Positions 27,454 through 37,997 of a stretch of DNA of 64,000 nt are shown here, piece after piece; the first letter of the stretch is position 1; the number at the start of each line of letters is the position of its first letter. The translations under genes were made by a program, and so were the position numbers. This DNA comes from Chryseobacterium sp. C-71. GTDB taxonomy: Bacteria > Bacteroidota > Bacteroidia > Flavobacteriales > Weeksellaceae. The notes below the pieces were generated by a model, which saw only the letters and a list, made by a program, of their open reading frames with translations, did not search any database and had not been told where the DNA came from. The stretch is taken from NCBI RefSeq assembly GCF_020911865.1, contig NZ_CP087131.1, positions 3,472,001 to 3,536,000 on the forward strand, given 5' to 3'.

Positions 27454-27954
27454 ATGATAAATTACTTTGTTTATGCTCTTGAACATGTTTATACAGATAA
27501 AACTCACACTGCGTGTAAATTTTTAGGTTATTTTGATGATATGGTAAAGCTGAAAGAAGCAAAAAAAAATGCTTTGAATCTTCCTGGATTTAAAACCTAC
27601 CCTAAAGGATTGATTATTAGGAAATATCACTTGAATAAAATTCATTGGCAAAACGGATTTAGTAATGTTATAGGAGAAATTGGAAGAGATTATTTAAGCG
27701 AATTAGATGTTATTACTGAAGAGAGCAGATCAATAAAAGAATTGAATTTAGAATGTGTTTTTCAAATAAGTCACACCTACACAATTCATACCTTTTTAGA
27801 TGATGAAAGAATAATTGGGGTGTTTTTAAATGAAAATAATGCTAAAGAAATTGTAGATGATCTCAAAAATAAGCAAGGATTTAAAGAGCATCAAGACGAT
27901 TTTATAATAGGTAGATTTACTTTAAATAACCAACTGTGGACTACAGGATTTTAA
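27454..27954 (+). CDS. Protein with two DUF7336-like domains
   Basis: A protein of 166 residues from the ATG at 27454 (a TTG two codons earlier is less likely). It has two copies of one domain: residues about 3-72 (YALEHVY ... KFLGYFDD ... LPGFKTYPKGLIIRKYHL ... WQNGF) and about 100-166 (FQISHTY ... RIIGVFLNENNA ... KQGFKEHQDDFIIGRFTL ... WTTGF). This matches the pattern I know for DUF7336 (an ...HVY... start, a PGF...Y/H...F...I.. block, and W..GF end), but the assignment is from memory. Small, cytosolic, function unknown, often associated with toxin or immunity neighbourhoods. It stands next to the tRNA/GIY-YIG array. Confidence 0.6.
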   Translation: MINYFVYALEHVYTDKTHTACKFLGYFDDMVKLKEAKKNALNLPGFKTYPKGLIIRKYHLNKIHWQNGFSNVIGEIGRDYLSELDVITEESRSIKELNLECVFQISHTYTIHTFLDDERIIGVFLNENNAKEIVDDLKNKQGFKEHQDDFIIGRFTLNNQLWTTGF

Positions 27955-28040
27955 ACTGTATAAATAAATTTGAGTAAGTGTATAAGAGAAGTACATAATA
28001 AATAAAAAAGAGAAACCAAATATTGATTTCTCTTTTTTAG

Positions 28041-28101
28041 TGAGCGCGTCAGGATTCGAACCTGAGACCGTTCCGATTAAAAATCGGGATGCTCTATCCA
28101 G
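28041..28101 (-). pseudogene. tRNA 3' fragment 1 (Arg-type body, palindromic anticodon arm)
   Basis: 61 bases covering the D-loop through the 3' acceptor strand of a tRNA. The T-arm (CAGG TTCGAAT CCTG) and acceptor are identical to the intact tRNA-Arg at 30488-30561. The first 14 bases of the tRNA (acceptor 5' strand and most of the D-stem) are missing. The anticodon arm reads ATCCCGATTTTTAATCGGAA, two bases longer than normal, with one mismatch relative to the other copies. It cannot fold as a working tRNA. Confidence 0.85.
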
Positions 28102-28120
28102 AGTGAATCTCTATTAATTT

Positions 28121-30561
<2,441 letters not shown>

Positions 30562-30598
30562 ATTTTGCAATTTTGTAAAACTACTAAAAACTTTTAAG

Positions 30599-30665
30599 CG
30601 GTAGATTTCGAACCTTTGACCGTCCCGATGAATCGGGATGCTCTATCCAGCTGAGCTACACACCC
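30599..30665 (-). pseudogene. Degenerate tRNA copy
   Basis: The 5' half is nearly identical to the tRNA-Arg (GGGTGTGTAGCTCAGC, then TGGATAGAGCA). The anticodon arm is again the palindrome TCCCGAT-TC-ATCGGGA, whose loop is too short for a tRNA. The T-arm and 3' acceptor strand (AAAGGTTCGAAATCTAC...) no longer pair. The spacers on both sides (CAAAATTGCAAAAT and CAAAATTGCAAAT before each GGGTG) are near-identical, so this is an old tandem copy of the tRNA plus spacer. Confidence 0.8.
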
Positions 30666-30696
30666 ATTTGCAATTTTGAAAAAATTACTAAAACAG

Positions 30697-30771
30697 TCGG
30701 GGCGGCAGGATTCGAACCTGCGACCTCCTGGTCCCAAACCAGGCGCGATGACCGGACTACGCTACGCCCCG
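30697..30771 (-). tRNA. tRNA-Pro (anticodon TGG)
   Basis: 75 bases. Acceptor CGGGGCG pairs perfectly with CGCCCCG, anticodon arm CCTGG-TTTGGGA-CCAGG gives TGG, T-arm GCAGG-TTCGAAT-CCTGC. First tRNA of the leftward cluster. The stretch 30772-30956 upstream holds nothing else recognisable. Confidence 0.94.
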
Positions 30772-30956
30772 ATTAAAGGTCATCTTTTACAAGTTTTACC
30801 TTGTTTTTTGTGGGTGCAAATATATGAATTTTTTTGATAAGTCAAAATTAATATTAGATTAATTTGAAAAATATCTTTGAAGAACATCATTTAGCATTCT
30901 AAATTGGAGATTAAAAAAACAAAATAAGCAGGAATTATCTATTGTTTTGATGTTAA

Positions 30957-31445
30957 TTATTTGAGCAATTTTGCTTTCACTCCCGCATTTTTAATCATGT
31001 TTCTCAACTCTGAAATCTGTCTGTCGGAAAAGTCTTTTTTCGGAACCATATTCATCGTGAGCTTACTTTGATATATTAAAAACCAATTTTTGGTTTCTTT
31101 CACTTTAAAAACAGTATTCCAGGTAAAGTCTCCTTCGAAAGTTTCTCCCTTCGTCTGAACTTTTTCATCAGTGAAAGTATAAATGATTTCTTCCTGAATT
31201 TTCTTGTTAGAGTAAAAAGCATTTTTCAAACGGAAGTAGGAACGCACAATAATAAAAAAAATGATAGCAGCAAACCATAGCGCTGCCGATTTGAAAATTT
31301 CCTTTGTATCATTTTCAGCATTATAAAAATTCAGACCAAAAAACAGGAAGATGATCAGAGAGAAAATAATAATTCTTGACAATGAATTTTTAAGATTGAA
31401 ATTCAAAAAATCCTTAAATGTGATGAGAGTTTTTATCGTTATCAT
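30957..31445 (-). CDS. YcxB-like membrane protein
   Basis: A protein of 162 residues with two membrane helices near residues 22-42 and 50-68, then a soluble C-terminal domain ending VPKKDFSDRQISELRNMIKN. That last block, with the preceding FTWNTVFKVKETKNWFLIYQSK, fits the YcxB-like domain. The function of the family is unknown. It starts 5 bases after mutS2 in the same direction and is co-transcribed with it. Confidence 0.78.
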   Translation of the reverse strand: MITIKTLITFKDFLNFNLKNSLSRIIIFSLIIFLFFGLNFYNAENDTKEIFKSAALWFAAIIFFIIVRSYFRLKNAFYSNKKIQEEIIYTFTDEKVQTKGETFEGDFTWNTVFKVKETKNWFLIYQSKLTMNMVPKKDFSDRQISELRNMIKNAGVKAKLLK

Positions 31446-31450
31446 CTTGA

Positions 31451-33598
31451 CTAAATTCTTTCCAACTCTTCAGCACTGATCACGGTTTTAAAGCTTCCAT
31501 AATTTACTGTCACTTTATTTTTAGAAATGGTTTCTATCGTCCCAACGCTTGTACTTCCGGTAATTCTTACACGCTGCCCGATTTTCATCCAGACTGCGCG
31601 GTCGGTTTTACGTTTTTCCTCTATCTTATCGTTGGTTTCGCTTATTTTTTCGATAACCTCTTCTTTTTTCAGCTGTTGCGTGATTTTCCTTTTAACAACC
31701 TGCATACGTTTGGTTTCGTCTTTGTCAGCACCAATCTTTCTGAATTTTTCCTGCTCCAGAATTTTCACGAAATCTTTCACGACATCTTTTCGGGATTTTC
31801 CCTTAATGTAACTGTCGATAAAACCTTCAATTTTATTTCCAAACTGCAGTTTTCTGTGCTCGTCTTCATACAATTTCTGGAAGTTGAAAAGCTTCTGCTG
31901 AAGCTGTTCGTTCAGTTTCTGAAGGTTATCACGTTTGTCTTCTACAGAACCTTTTCTTTCGGCAAGGTCGGTTTTCAGTTTTTCAACCTCAAATTTTTCC
32001 TGCTGAAGCTTGACAATGGTTTTATCTAAATTAACAATGTCATGTTCCACTTTTTTCTTCGCAGAATGAATGATAAATCTTGGAATTTTATTCTTTTCTG
32101 CCACTTCAAAGGTAAATGAACTTCCGGCTTGTCCGACCTCCAGTTTATACATAGGTTCCAGTGTTTCTTCATCAAAAAGCATTGCCGCATTTTCAGCATT
32201 CGGAAGTCCTTCAATGACTAATTTGATGTTGGTGTAGTGCGTTGTGATAATCGCAAAACTTTTTTTGTCATAGAAAAACTCAAGGAAACTTTCGGCTAAG
32301 GCTCCTCCTAATTCAGGGTCCGAACCTGTTCCGAATTCGTCAATCAGTAAAAGGGTGTCAGGGTTCGATTCACGGATGATTCCGCCCATTTTCTTTAATC
32401 TTGAAGAATAGGTCGAAAGATGGTTTTCGATAGACTGATTGTCCCCAATATCCGTCATTATTTTTTCAAAGAAAAACATTTCAGATTTTGGATGTACAGG
32501 AACCAAGATTCCACTTTGAATCATCAATTGAAGCAATCCGACCGTTTTCAAAGTAATCGATTTTCCGCCGGCATTTGGTCCGGAAATACAGATGATTCGG
32601 TTATGCTCCGTTAAACTTAATGTTTGTGGGAAAATGGTCTTATTTTCAGCCTTATTTCTCAACCAAAGTAAGGGATGAAAAGCATCTCTCAACTTTAAAG
32701 TTTTATGACGGTTAATTTTAGGTAAAACACCATTCACCATTTCACCAAATTTAGCTTTAGCTCTCGTTAAATCTAAATCAAAAATATACATCTGATACCT
32801 CCAAAGTTGCGGCTGGAAAACCGCCAGTTCTGCCGTAAGCTGCCTCAGGATTTTATCAATTTCTTTCTTTTCCTCTTCCTGATCTTCACGAAGTTTGAAA
32901 TAATGCTTCACCACGCTATCCGGTTGAATAAAAGTAATCGAACCTGTTTTTGAAAGTCCTAAAACTCTTCCCGGAACTCTTTTTTTATACGCCGACTTTA
33001 CCGCTAAAACTCTTTGATCTTCAATAATACTTTCACGGATGTCATCCAGAAAATCACTCTGACTATAATTGAATAAAACTCTGTTGAAATTTTCCTGAAT
33101 GGCTTTTTTAGCCACCTGAATTTCAGCTCTCAATGTTTTCAAAATTGGGGAAGCTTCACTTTTTACTTCTCCAAAACGGTTGAAAACTTTGTCAACTTTA
33201 TCGATGATTTCTTTTTTAAATTCCAAAGCTGATGCGTCCTGCATTAAATTTGGAAAAGTATCCGGCATCGTCGGGAAAAACTTTTGTAGTTTTCCTATTT
33301 GTTCGGTCAGAGTTTTTATTTTGATGAAAGCGACATTTTCAAGACGGTAATTTTCAATCAGCATCAGCTTTAGCTCGCTTTCAATATCTTCGTATTCATC
33401 GAATGGAATTGCATTGGAGCTTTCGAAACTCGATTGATATTCTGAAGTTTTTTTCAATGAAATTTCGGCCTCGTCAATTTTCATCGGACGAAGCTCAAGG
33501 ATTTTTTCTCTCGTTTTCGGAGAATAGGCAAAAGGTGCAATTTCCGCGAGCAATTGCGGAAACTCTAATTCGTTTAAATCTGCTTTATTTATATACAC
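31451..33598 (-). CDS. mutS2: MutS2-family ATPase without Smr domain
   Basis: A protein of 715 residues. Core and clamp helices occupy about 1-310, then the ATPase with Walker A GPNAGGKSITLKT, the signature block NQSIENHLSTYSSRLKK, Walker B DTLLLIDEFGTGSDPELGG and the TTHYTNIK switch. A coiled-coil-rich tail and a short KOW-like end (RVRITGSTSVGTIETISKNK) follow. The Smr nuclease domain that closes MutS2 in Firmicutes is missing. MutS2 acts on branched DNA and stalled ribosomes in other bacteria. The start is a GTG at 33596-33598. Confidence 0.9.
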   Translation of the reverse strand: MYINKADLNELEFPQLLAEIAPFAYSPKTREKILELRPMKIDEAEISLKKTSEYQSSFESSNAIPFDEYEDIESELKLMLIENYRLENVAFIKIKTLTEQIGKLQKFFPTMPDTFPNLMQDASALEFKKEIIDKVDKVFNRFGEVKSEASPILKTLRAEIQVAKKAIQENFNRVLFNYSQSDFLDDIRESIIEDQRVLAVKSAYKKRVPGRVLGLSKTGSITFIQPDSVVKHYFKLREDQEEEKKEIDKILRQLTAELAVFQPQLWRYQMYIFDLDLTRAKAKFGEMVNGVLPKINRHKTLKLRDAFHPLLWLRNKAENKTIFPQTLSLTEHNRIICISGPNAGGKSITLKTVGLLQLMIQSGILVPVHPKSEMFFFEKIMTDIGDNQSIENHLSTYSSRLKKMGGIIRESNPDTLLLIDEFGTGSDPELGGALAESFLEFFYDKKSFAIITTHYTNIKLVIEGLPNAENAAMLFDEETLEPMYKLEVGQAGSSFTFEVAEKNKIPRFIIHSAKKKVEHDIVNLDKTIVKLQQEKFEVEKLKTDLAERKGSVEDKRDNLQKLNEQLQQKLFNFQKLYEDEHRKLQFGNKIEGFIDSYIKGKSRKDVVKDFVKILEQEKFRKIGADKDETKRMQVVKRKITQQLKKEEVIEKISETNDKIEEKRKTDRAVWMKIGQRVRITGSTSVGTIETISKNKVTVNYGSFKTVISAEELERI

Positions 33599-33602
33599 AG
33601 TG

Positions 33603-33610
33603 CAAATTTA
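33603..33610 (-). promoter_or_regulatory. -7 promoter element directly before mutS2
   Basis: The minus strand reads TAAATTTG, an exact match, ending only 4 bases before the GTG start. Transcription would begin at or next to the start codon, giving a leaderless or near-leaderless mRNA. Confidence 0.45.
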
Positions 33611-33730
33611 GTGAGAAAATGTGAATGTGGTGATGTAGTGTTTGAAAATGAGTTTCTTTACATCTTAATTTAACCACAAAAATTTCAAAAATTTAATATA
33701 AAAGTTTTTAAAGTCAAATTTTCACCACGA

Positions 33731-33816
33731 AGTTTGTCATCCCGTAGGGATCTCGGCTTAGTAGTAGAGAATAGATTGGAAAGATTCGAGTTTAGATCCC
33801 TACGGGATGACAAACT
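33731..33816. repeat. Long perfect inverted repeat (23 bp arms)
   Basis: The left arm at 33731-33753 begins AGTTTGTCATCCCGTAGGGA. The right arm at 33794-33816 is its exact reverse complement, with 40 bases between. A half-copy of the arm is at 45984-46008. The rest of 33599-33927 is AT-rich and holds a -7 element (33916-33923) for the next gene. Confidence 0.85.
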
Positions 33817-33915
33817 GTATGTTTAATTGATCTGAACCAGATAAATAAAAATTAAATAAGTTTTATTTTCTAATATGCTTATAAAAAACTTTTTCTCTCA
33901 TGGTTTGGTTTTTAT

Positions 33916-33923
33916 TAAATTTG
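33916..33923 (+). promoter_or_regulatory. -7 promoter element for the GNAT gene
   Basis: TAAATTTG, exact match, ending 5 bases before the ATG. This predicts a very short 5' leader. Confidence 0.4.
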
Positions 33924-33927
33924 AAAT

Positions 33928-34437
33928 ATGATAATAGAAACCGAAAGATTAATTTTAAAACCCATTGACGAAAGTCACGTCGAAGATATTTTAAAGATTC
34001 GAAGCAATGAAGTTGTCAATCAGTTTGTGAAAAGAATTCCTCCGAAAACAAATTATGATGCGCTGGATTTTATTTTAACCATCAAAAAAAGAAATCAGAA
34101 TAACGAATCTTTGAATTGGGGAATCTCTTATAAAAATCAACAAAATCTTATCGGAACCATTTGTCTCTGGAAGTTTTCAGATGATCGAACAGAAGCAGAA
34201 GTGGGTTACGAATTATTGCCCGATCATCACCGAAAAGGAATCATGTCTGAAGCTTTGTCAGCAGTTTTAAATTATGGTTTTAATGAATTAAATTTGCACG
34301 AGATTTTAGCTTTTACCAATAAGTTTAATGAAAATTCAAAAGGTCTTTTAGTAAAACATGATTTTGTTTTGCAAGAGGGGAGAACTGATGAAGGTTTTCC
34401 GGATAATTTGGTTTTTAGTTTGAAGAAAAATAAATAA
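33928..34437 (+). CDS. GNAT family N-acetyltransferase (RimJ/RimL type)
   Basis: A protein of 169 residues starting IIETERLILKPIDESHVEDI, the RimJ/RimL-type start. The acetyl-CoA binding motif A is EVGYELLPDHHRKGIMSEAL around residues 92-111, followed by HEILAFTNKFNENSKGLLVKHDF. It transfers acetyl from acetyl-CoA to an amine; ribosomal or other protein N-termini are usual targets for this subgroup, but the target here is unknown. Confidence 0.9.
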   Translation: MIIETERLILKPIDESHVEDILKIRSNEVVNQFVKRIPPKTNYDALDFILTIKKRNQNNESLNWGISYKNQQNLIGTICLWKFSDDRTEAEVGYELLPDHHRKGIMSEALSAVLNYGFNELNLHEILAFTNKFNENSKGLLVKHDFVLQEGRTDEGFPDNLVFSLKKNK

Positions 34438-34464
34438 ATTGTTGAAAATTTCAAGCAGATTTAA

Positions 34465-35286
34465 ATGTTGAAAAATATTGCTATAGTTTTAATATGTCTT
34501 TTAATTCTTTTTTTCTCAGTACAAGATTTTGGGTATATGTTCATTTCTTTACCGATTTTCGTTTTAATGTCATATAATTTGTCCGAATTAATTCTGCTAT
34601 TTAGTAATAAGAAAATAGGGAAGAAGCCAGTTAAAAATTTTGAGTTGATATTTTTAATACCTCTTTTTATTATTTTAATATTTGGCAGGTATTTTGAAAA
34701 TACGATTGGTGGGTATGAGTTATTTTGGAAATCTGCTTTTGCAAGTCTTATTTTTAGCAGTTCTACAATATATGTACTATCATTTTATTATAATTTTAAT
34801 AATAAAAAAACAAAAAGAAATAATGTTCTGAGTCTTAGCATCTTTTTTATACTTTTAATACCTTCATTAAGTGTTTTCATTAATTATAGGTTCCCAATTT
34901 CTGCTGATAAAAAAGATAGGATTGAAATAAATAAAAAGTACATTAATAATGGCTCAAAAGGCGGTAAATCTTATGAAATATTTATCAAAACTAAATTTGA
35001 TAAGAATGAAAGATTAAGTATTGATGAAGAATTTTATGAAAGTATTTCAAATAATCAGCTTATTGAATTAACTTTAGCTAAAGGTATTTTAGGATATGAC
35101 TATGTTGACGATATAAAAGCAATTAATAAATATTTAATCCATGACCTGGACCGAAATTCTAGCCCCAATAAAAAGCACACCTTACTTTACCAATCTTTGG
35201 GAAAAAGTAAAACAGGAATATGCAACCACAAAAGTTTTTCCGCCAAAAAATCAGATTTTCAGAGCTTTGGAAATTACGCCTTTTGA
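34465..35286 (+). CDS. Polytopic membrane protein overlapping ung
   Basis: A frame of 273 codons with about five membrane helices in the first 145 residues (near 5-22, 26-46, 63-80, 90-110, 122-142), then a soluble part (SADKKDRIEINKKYINNGSK ...). No family recognised. The last 49 codons (from about 35141) run through the start of ung in another frame and look like an accidental tail, so the original 3' end may have been lost or the real protein ends by frameshift. The N-terminal part is probably a real gene. Confidence 0.55.
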   Translation: MLKNIAIVLICLLILFFSVQDFGYMFISLPIFVLMSYNLSELILLFSNKKIGKKPVKNFELIFLIPLFIILIFGRYFENTIGGYELFWKSAFASLIFSSSTIYVLSFYYNFNNKKTKRNNVLSLSIFFILLIPSLSVFINYRFPISADKKDRIEINKKYINNGSKGGKSYEIFIKTKFDKNERLSIDEEFYESISNNQLIELTLAKGILGYDYVDDIKAINKYLIHDLDRNSSPNKKHTLLYQSLGKSKTGICNHKSFSAKKSDFQSFGNYAF

Positions 35287-35782
35287 TGATATTGAGGTGG
35301 TTATTATCGGGCAAGATCCTTATCATAATGATTTTCAGGCAAATGGATTGTGTTTTTCGGTTTCTGAACAAGTTACTGCCCCGCCGTCTCTTAAAAATAT
35401 TTTTATCGAATTAAAAAGCGACCTCGGAATAGAAAGAACTTCAAAAGAGCTCGATGATTGGGGAAAACAAGGTGTTCTCATGTTGAATGCAACGTTAACC
35501 GTTCGTGCGCATTCACCAAATTCTCACAAAGATTTAGGTTGGGAAACGTTCACCAATTATATCATCAAAGAAATTTCAGATAAGAAAGAAAATGTGGTTT
35601 TCGTTTTGTGGGGAGCTTTTGCACAAAAAAAAGCCGAACTCATTGATCCGGCTAAGCATTTTATTTTAAAATCGGCGCATCCGTCACCTTTTTCTGTGTA
35701 CAAGGGTTTTTTTGGAAGCAAGCCTTTCTCAAAAATTAATGAATATTTAGTTTCAAAAGGTAAGAAACCTATCGATTGGTAG
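35141..35782 (+). CDS. ung: Uracil-DNA glycosylase, family 1
   Basis: A protein of 213 residues, normal for family 1 UNG. It removes uracil from DNA to start base excision repair. The catalytic motif GQDPYHNDF (Asp59) and the C-terminal HPSPFS (His180, DNA intercalation loop) are both present, as is MLNATLTVR. The start lies inside the frame of the membrane protein upstream. The stop overlaps the convergent lipoprotein gene by 14 bases. Confidence 0.95.
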   Translation: MTWTEILAPIKSTPYFTNLWEKVKQEYATTKVFPPKNQIFRALEITPFDDIEVVIIGQDPYHNDFQANGLCFSVSEQVTAPPSLKNIFIELKSDLGIERTSKELDDWGKQGVLMLNATLTVRAHSPNSHKDLGWETFTNYIIKEISDKKENVVFVLWGAFAQKKAELIDPAKHFILKSAHPSPFSVYKGFFGSKPFSKINEYLVSKGKKPIDW

Positions 35783-36260
35783 AAGAGTTTCCGCCTTCTT
35801 TATTGATGATAATTCCGATTCTGTATTTTCCACCCAAAGTTTTTGCTCCGGCTTCAGCTGTCGGAGCAGGATTTACTTCCACCAATGAAATATTATATCT
35901 GTTAAAAACAGTCGATTGATGATAGTTTCTTCCCGCGTTTTCTGTAGTTGCTAAAGGAATCGTAACAGGTCTTGTGTAAGTTCCCATAAATTCTATATTT
36001 GCGACGGCTGCTCCCTGCCAGACACAAGTCACGCCTTCCGGACAGCGGCTGTCTTCAGAAATATTTTTAAAGGTAACATTCATTTGGTATTCACTCAGAA
36101 ATTTATTTTCTCCTTCATTTAAATAAATGACTTTTCCTTCAATCTTCTGGCTTTTAGATTCTTTCATCGTCACTTTTTCAGGATTTTTTGTGTCTTTTTT
36201 TGCATTGCAGTTTGCTAAAAATAAGAAAGCAAAACTTGATAGTATAATTTTGTAAAACAT
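35769..36260 (-). CDS. Putative lipoprotein
   Basis: A protein of 163 residues with a lipoprotein signal (FLFLANC, Cys about 18) and a mature part with EDSRCPEGVTCVWQGAAVANIEF, a segment found in many small Bacteroidota envelope proteins. It lies 6 bases after the DUF456 gene, so they are one transcription unit. Function unknown. Confidence 0.8.
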   Translation of the reverse strand: MFYKIILSSFAFLFLANCNAKKDTKNPEKVTMKESKSQKIEGKVIYLNEGENKFLSEYQMNVTFKNISEDSRCPEGVTCVWQGAAVANIEFMGTYTRPVTIPLATTENAGRNYHQSTVFNRYNISLVEVNPAPTAEAGAKTLGGKYRIGIIINKEGGNSSTNR

Positions 36261-36266
36261 AATTTT

Positions 36267-36761
36267 TTAAATTAAATCAGTTGTCATATCCAAAACTACA
36301 ACAAATAACATTGCCAAACCGACCACCATGCTAAAGCCGGTTCCGTAGATGAAACCAATGAAAGCACCTTTTGTAGATTGTAAAGCTTTGTTCATGTCTT
36401 TGCTGTCATGTAGTAATTCTCCGATAAAAACTCCCGCAAACATTCCTACTAAAAATCCTAAAGGTATCGGGATGAAAATTCCGACAATTGTTCCGATGAT
36501 CGAGCCTACACTTCCCCAGCGCGTTCCGCCGTATTTTCTATTTGTTTTTGCAGGAATTACATAATTTAAAACTGCCGAAGCCAGCGTGAGAACCACAAAT
36601 GCCCAAATGTAGATCATCGACATGTCAGAATCTGTTCCGTATTTATAAATTAATAATCCGGCAAGACTTAGAACAAGTCCCGGTAAAACAGGTAAAAAAG
36701 TTCCGAGTATTCCCAAAACAAGTAAAATAATACTGATAATTGAGATTAAAGCATGATCCAT
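36267..36761 (-). CDS. DUF456 family membrane protein
   Basis: A protein of 164 residues from the ATG at 36759-36761 (a longer frame adds 19 unrelated residues). It opens with two helices around GILGTFLPVLPGLVLSLAGLLIY, the DUF456 signature, and continues with a glycine-rich segment (GGTRWGSVGSIIGTIVGIFI, then GFLVGMFAGVFIGELL), with about five membrane segments in total. The function of the family is unknown. Confidence 0.88.
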   Translation of the reverse strand: MDHALISIISIILLVLGILGTFLPVLPGLVLSLAGLLIYKYGTDSDMSMIYIWAFVVLTLASAVLNYVIPAKTNRKYGGTRWGSVGSIIGTIVGIFIPIPLGFLVGMFAGVFIGELLHDSKDMNKALQSTKGAFIGFIYGTGFSMVVGLAMLFVVVLDMTTDLI

Positions 36762-36779
36762 AAAATTAGTTTTTAATAA

Positions 36780-36807
36780 AAAAAGTGACTGCTTAAAGTC
36801 ACTTTTT
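36780..36807. terminator. Terminator between the pseudogene and DUF456
   Basis: AAAAAGTGACT (36780-36790) pairs with AGTCACTTTTT (36797-36807), loop GCTTAA. T-rich on both strands. It terminates the leftward lipoprotein pseudogene. Confidence 0.82.
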
Positions 36808-37997
36808 GTTTGTATCAATTTTCAAGCCGATTTTTTAGAGATTAAGAATGACATACTGTAAAATTACACCTGCATTTCCGATATTTCCTGTAGCATGATT
36901 ATGAAAACTTGTGTAGTAAATATATCCACTGTTCGCAGAGCCAGAACAAGGTCCCACTGTTGCTCCTAAAGCTACTAAATAAGGAACTGCTACAGTAGGA
37001 ACCGAAAGACTGATCTGGATGTTTCCGGGGAGAGTAATACATACGGTTGTGAATGCTGTATTTGGAGCATTTCCGATAGGTGTAGTTGGAATTCCTGTTG
37101 CAGCAAAATGATTTGTTCTGATCATTAAAGCCTCGTTTGCCGGAGTCTCCACCAAAACTTCCCAATAAGCAGGGTCATAGTTGATGATTCTCTGCCATGC
37201 CCCCAAATCAAAATCAATATTAAGGGTATTGAATCCTAAAGCTGTCGCTAATCCTGCATTGCTTACTGTTGCAGGAACGATACCTGAAGATCCTGTGTTT
37301 GTAGAGCACAATTTTGCATCCGGAACAAAGCCTCCTGCTGGTGCGCAACTGGTAGTGTTGTTGGTTCCTCCCACTAAATAGGCAACATCCCAATCTGATG
37401 CGTAGATACTGCCACCGTTCGCAACAAATGTAGCTAAGTTGGCATCAATTGCCGGAAAAAGTGATTGATTAACGGTGTGATTTCTGGATCCGCAATTCAG
37501 GAAAATAATATCTTACTGGGCAATGCTATTGATGTTGGCAAGATCAGTATTGGTAATTTCTGTAGCGGTGTATCCTAACGTCTGAATAATATCTTCTATT
37601 TTGTCATAAGAACCTTTTACGTAAGCAATTTTTGCAACCTGATTCAGTTTGGTCTGGCTTGCGTTCAGATTCACGGTTTCATTATTTTTCACAGTTGCAG
37701 AAATCTGTGTACGGAAATTACTACCATCACCAGTTTGAATGTGAATCGTGTGATCTCCCACCGGAGCTTCTAAAGTAAAATTTCCGTCTGCGTCAGAAGT
37801 GGTGTAGTAAATTTTGTATTTATCGTCAAAAGTGAAAACTGATGCACCTCCAATAGGTTTGCTTCCGTTTTGAGACATCACCTTCCCGGATAGTTTTCCG
37901 GTTTTCAATACAGTTTCTGTAATCTCAGCGGGAGTTTCAGATTCGGAGCGGCATGCTCCCAGAGATAATAGAATGATAAAAATGAAAAAAAAGTTAA

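Noticed and set aside
33731..33816. Rho-independent terminator
   Set aside because: The 40-base loop is too long and no T run follows the stem; it fits a mobile inverted repeat better.
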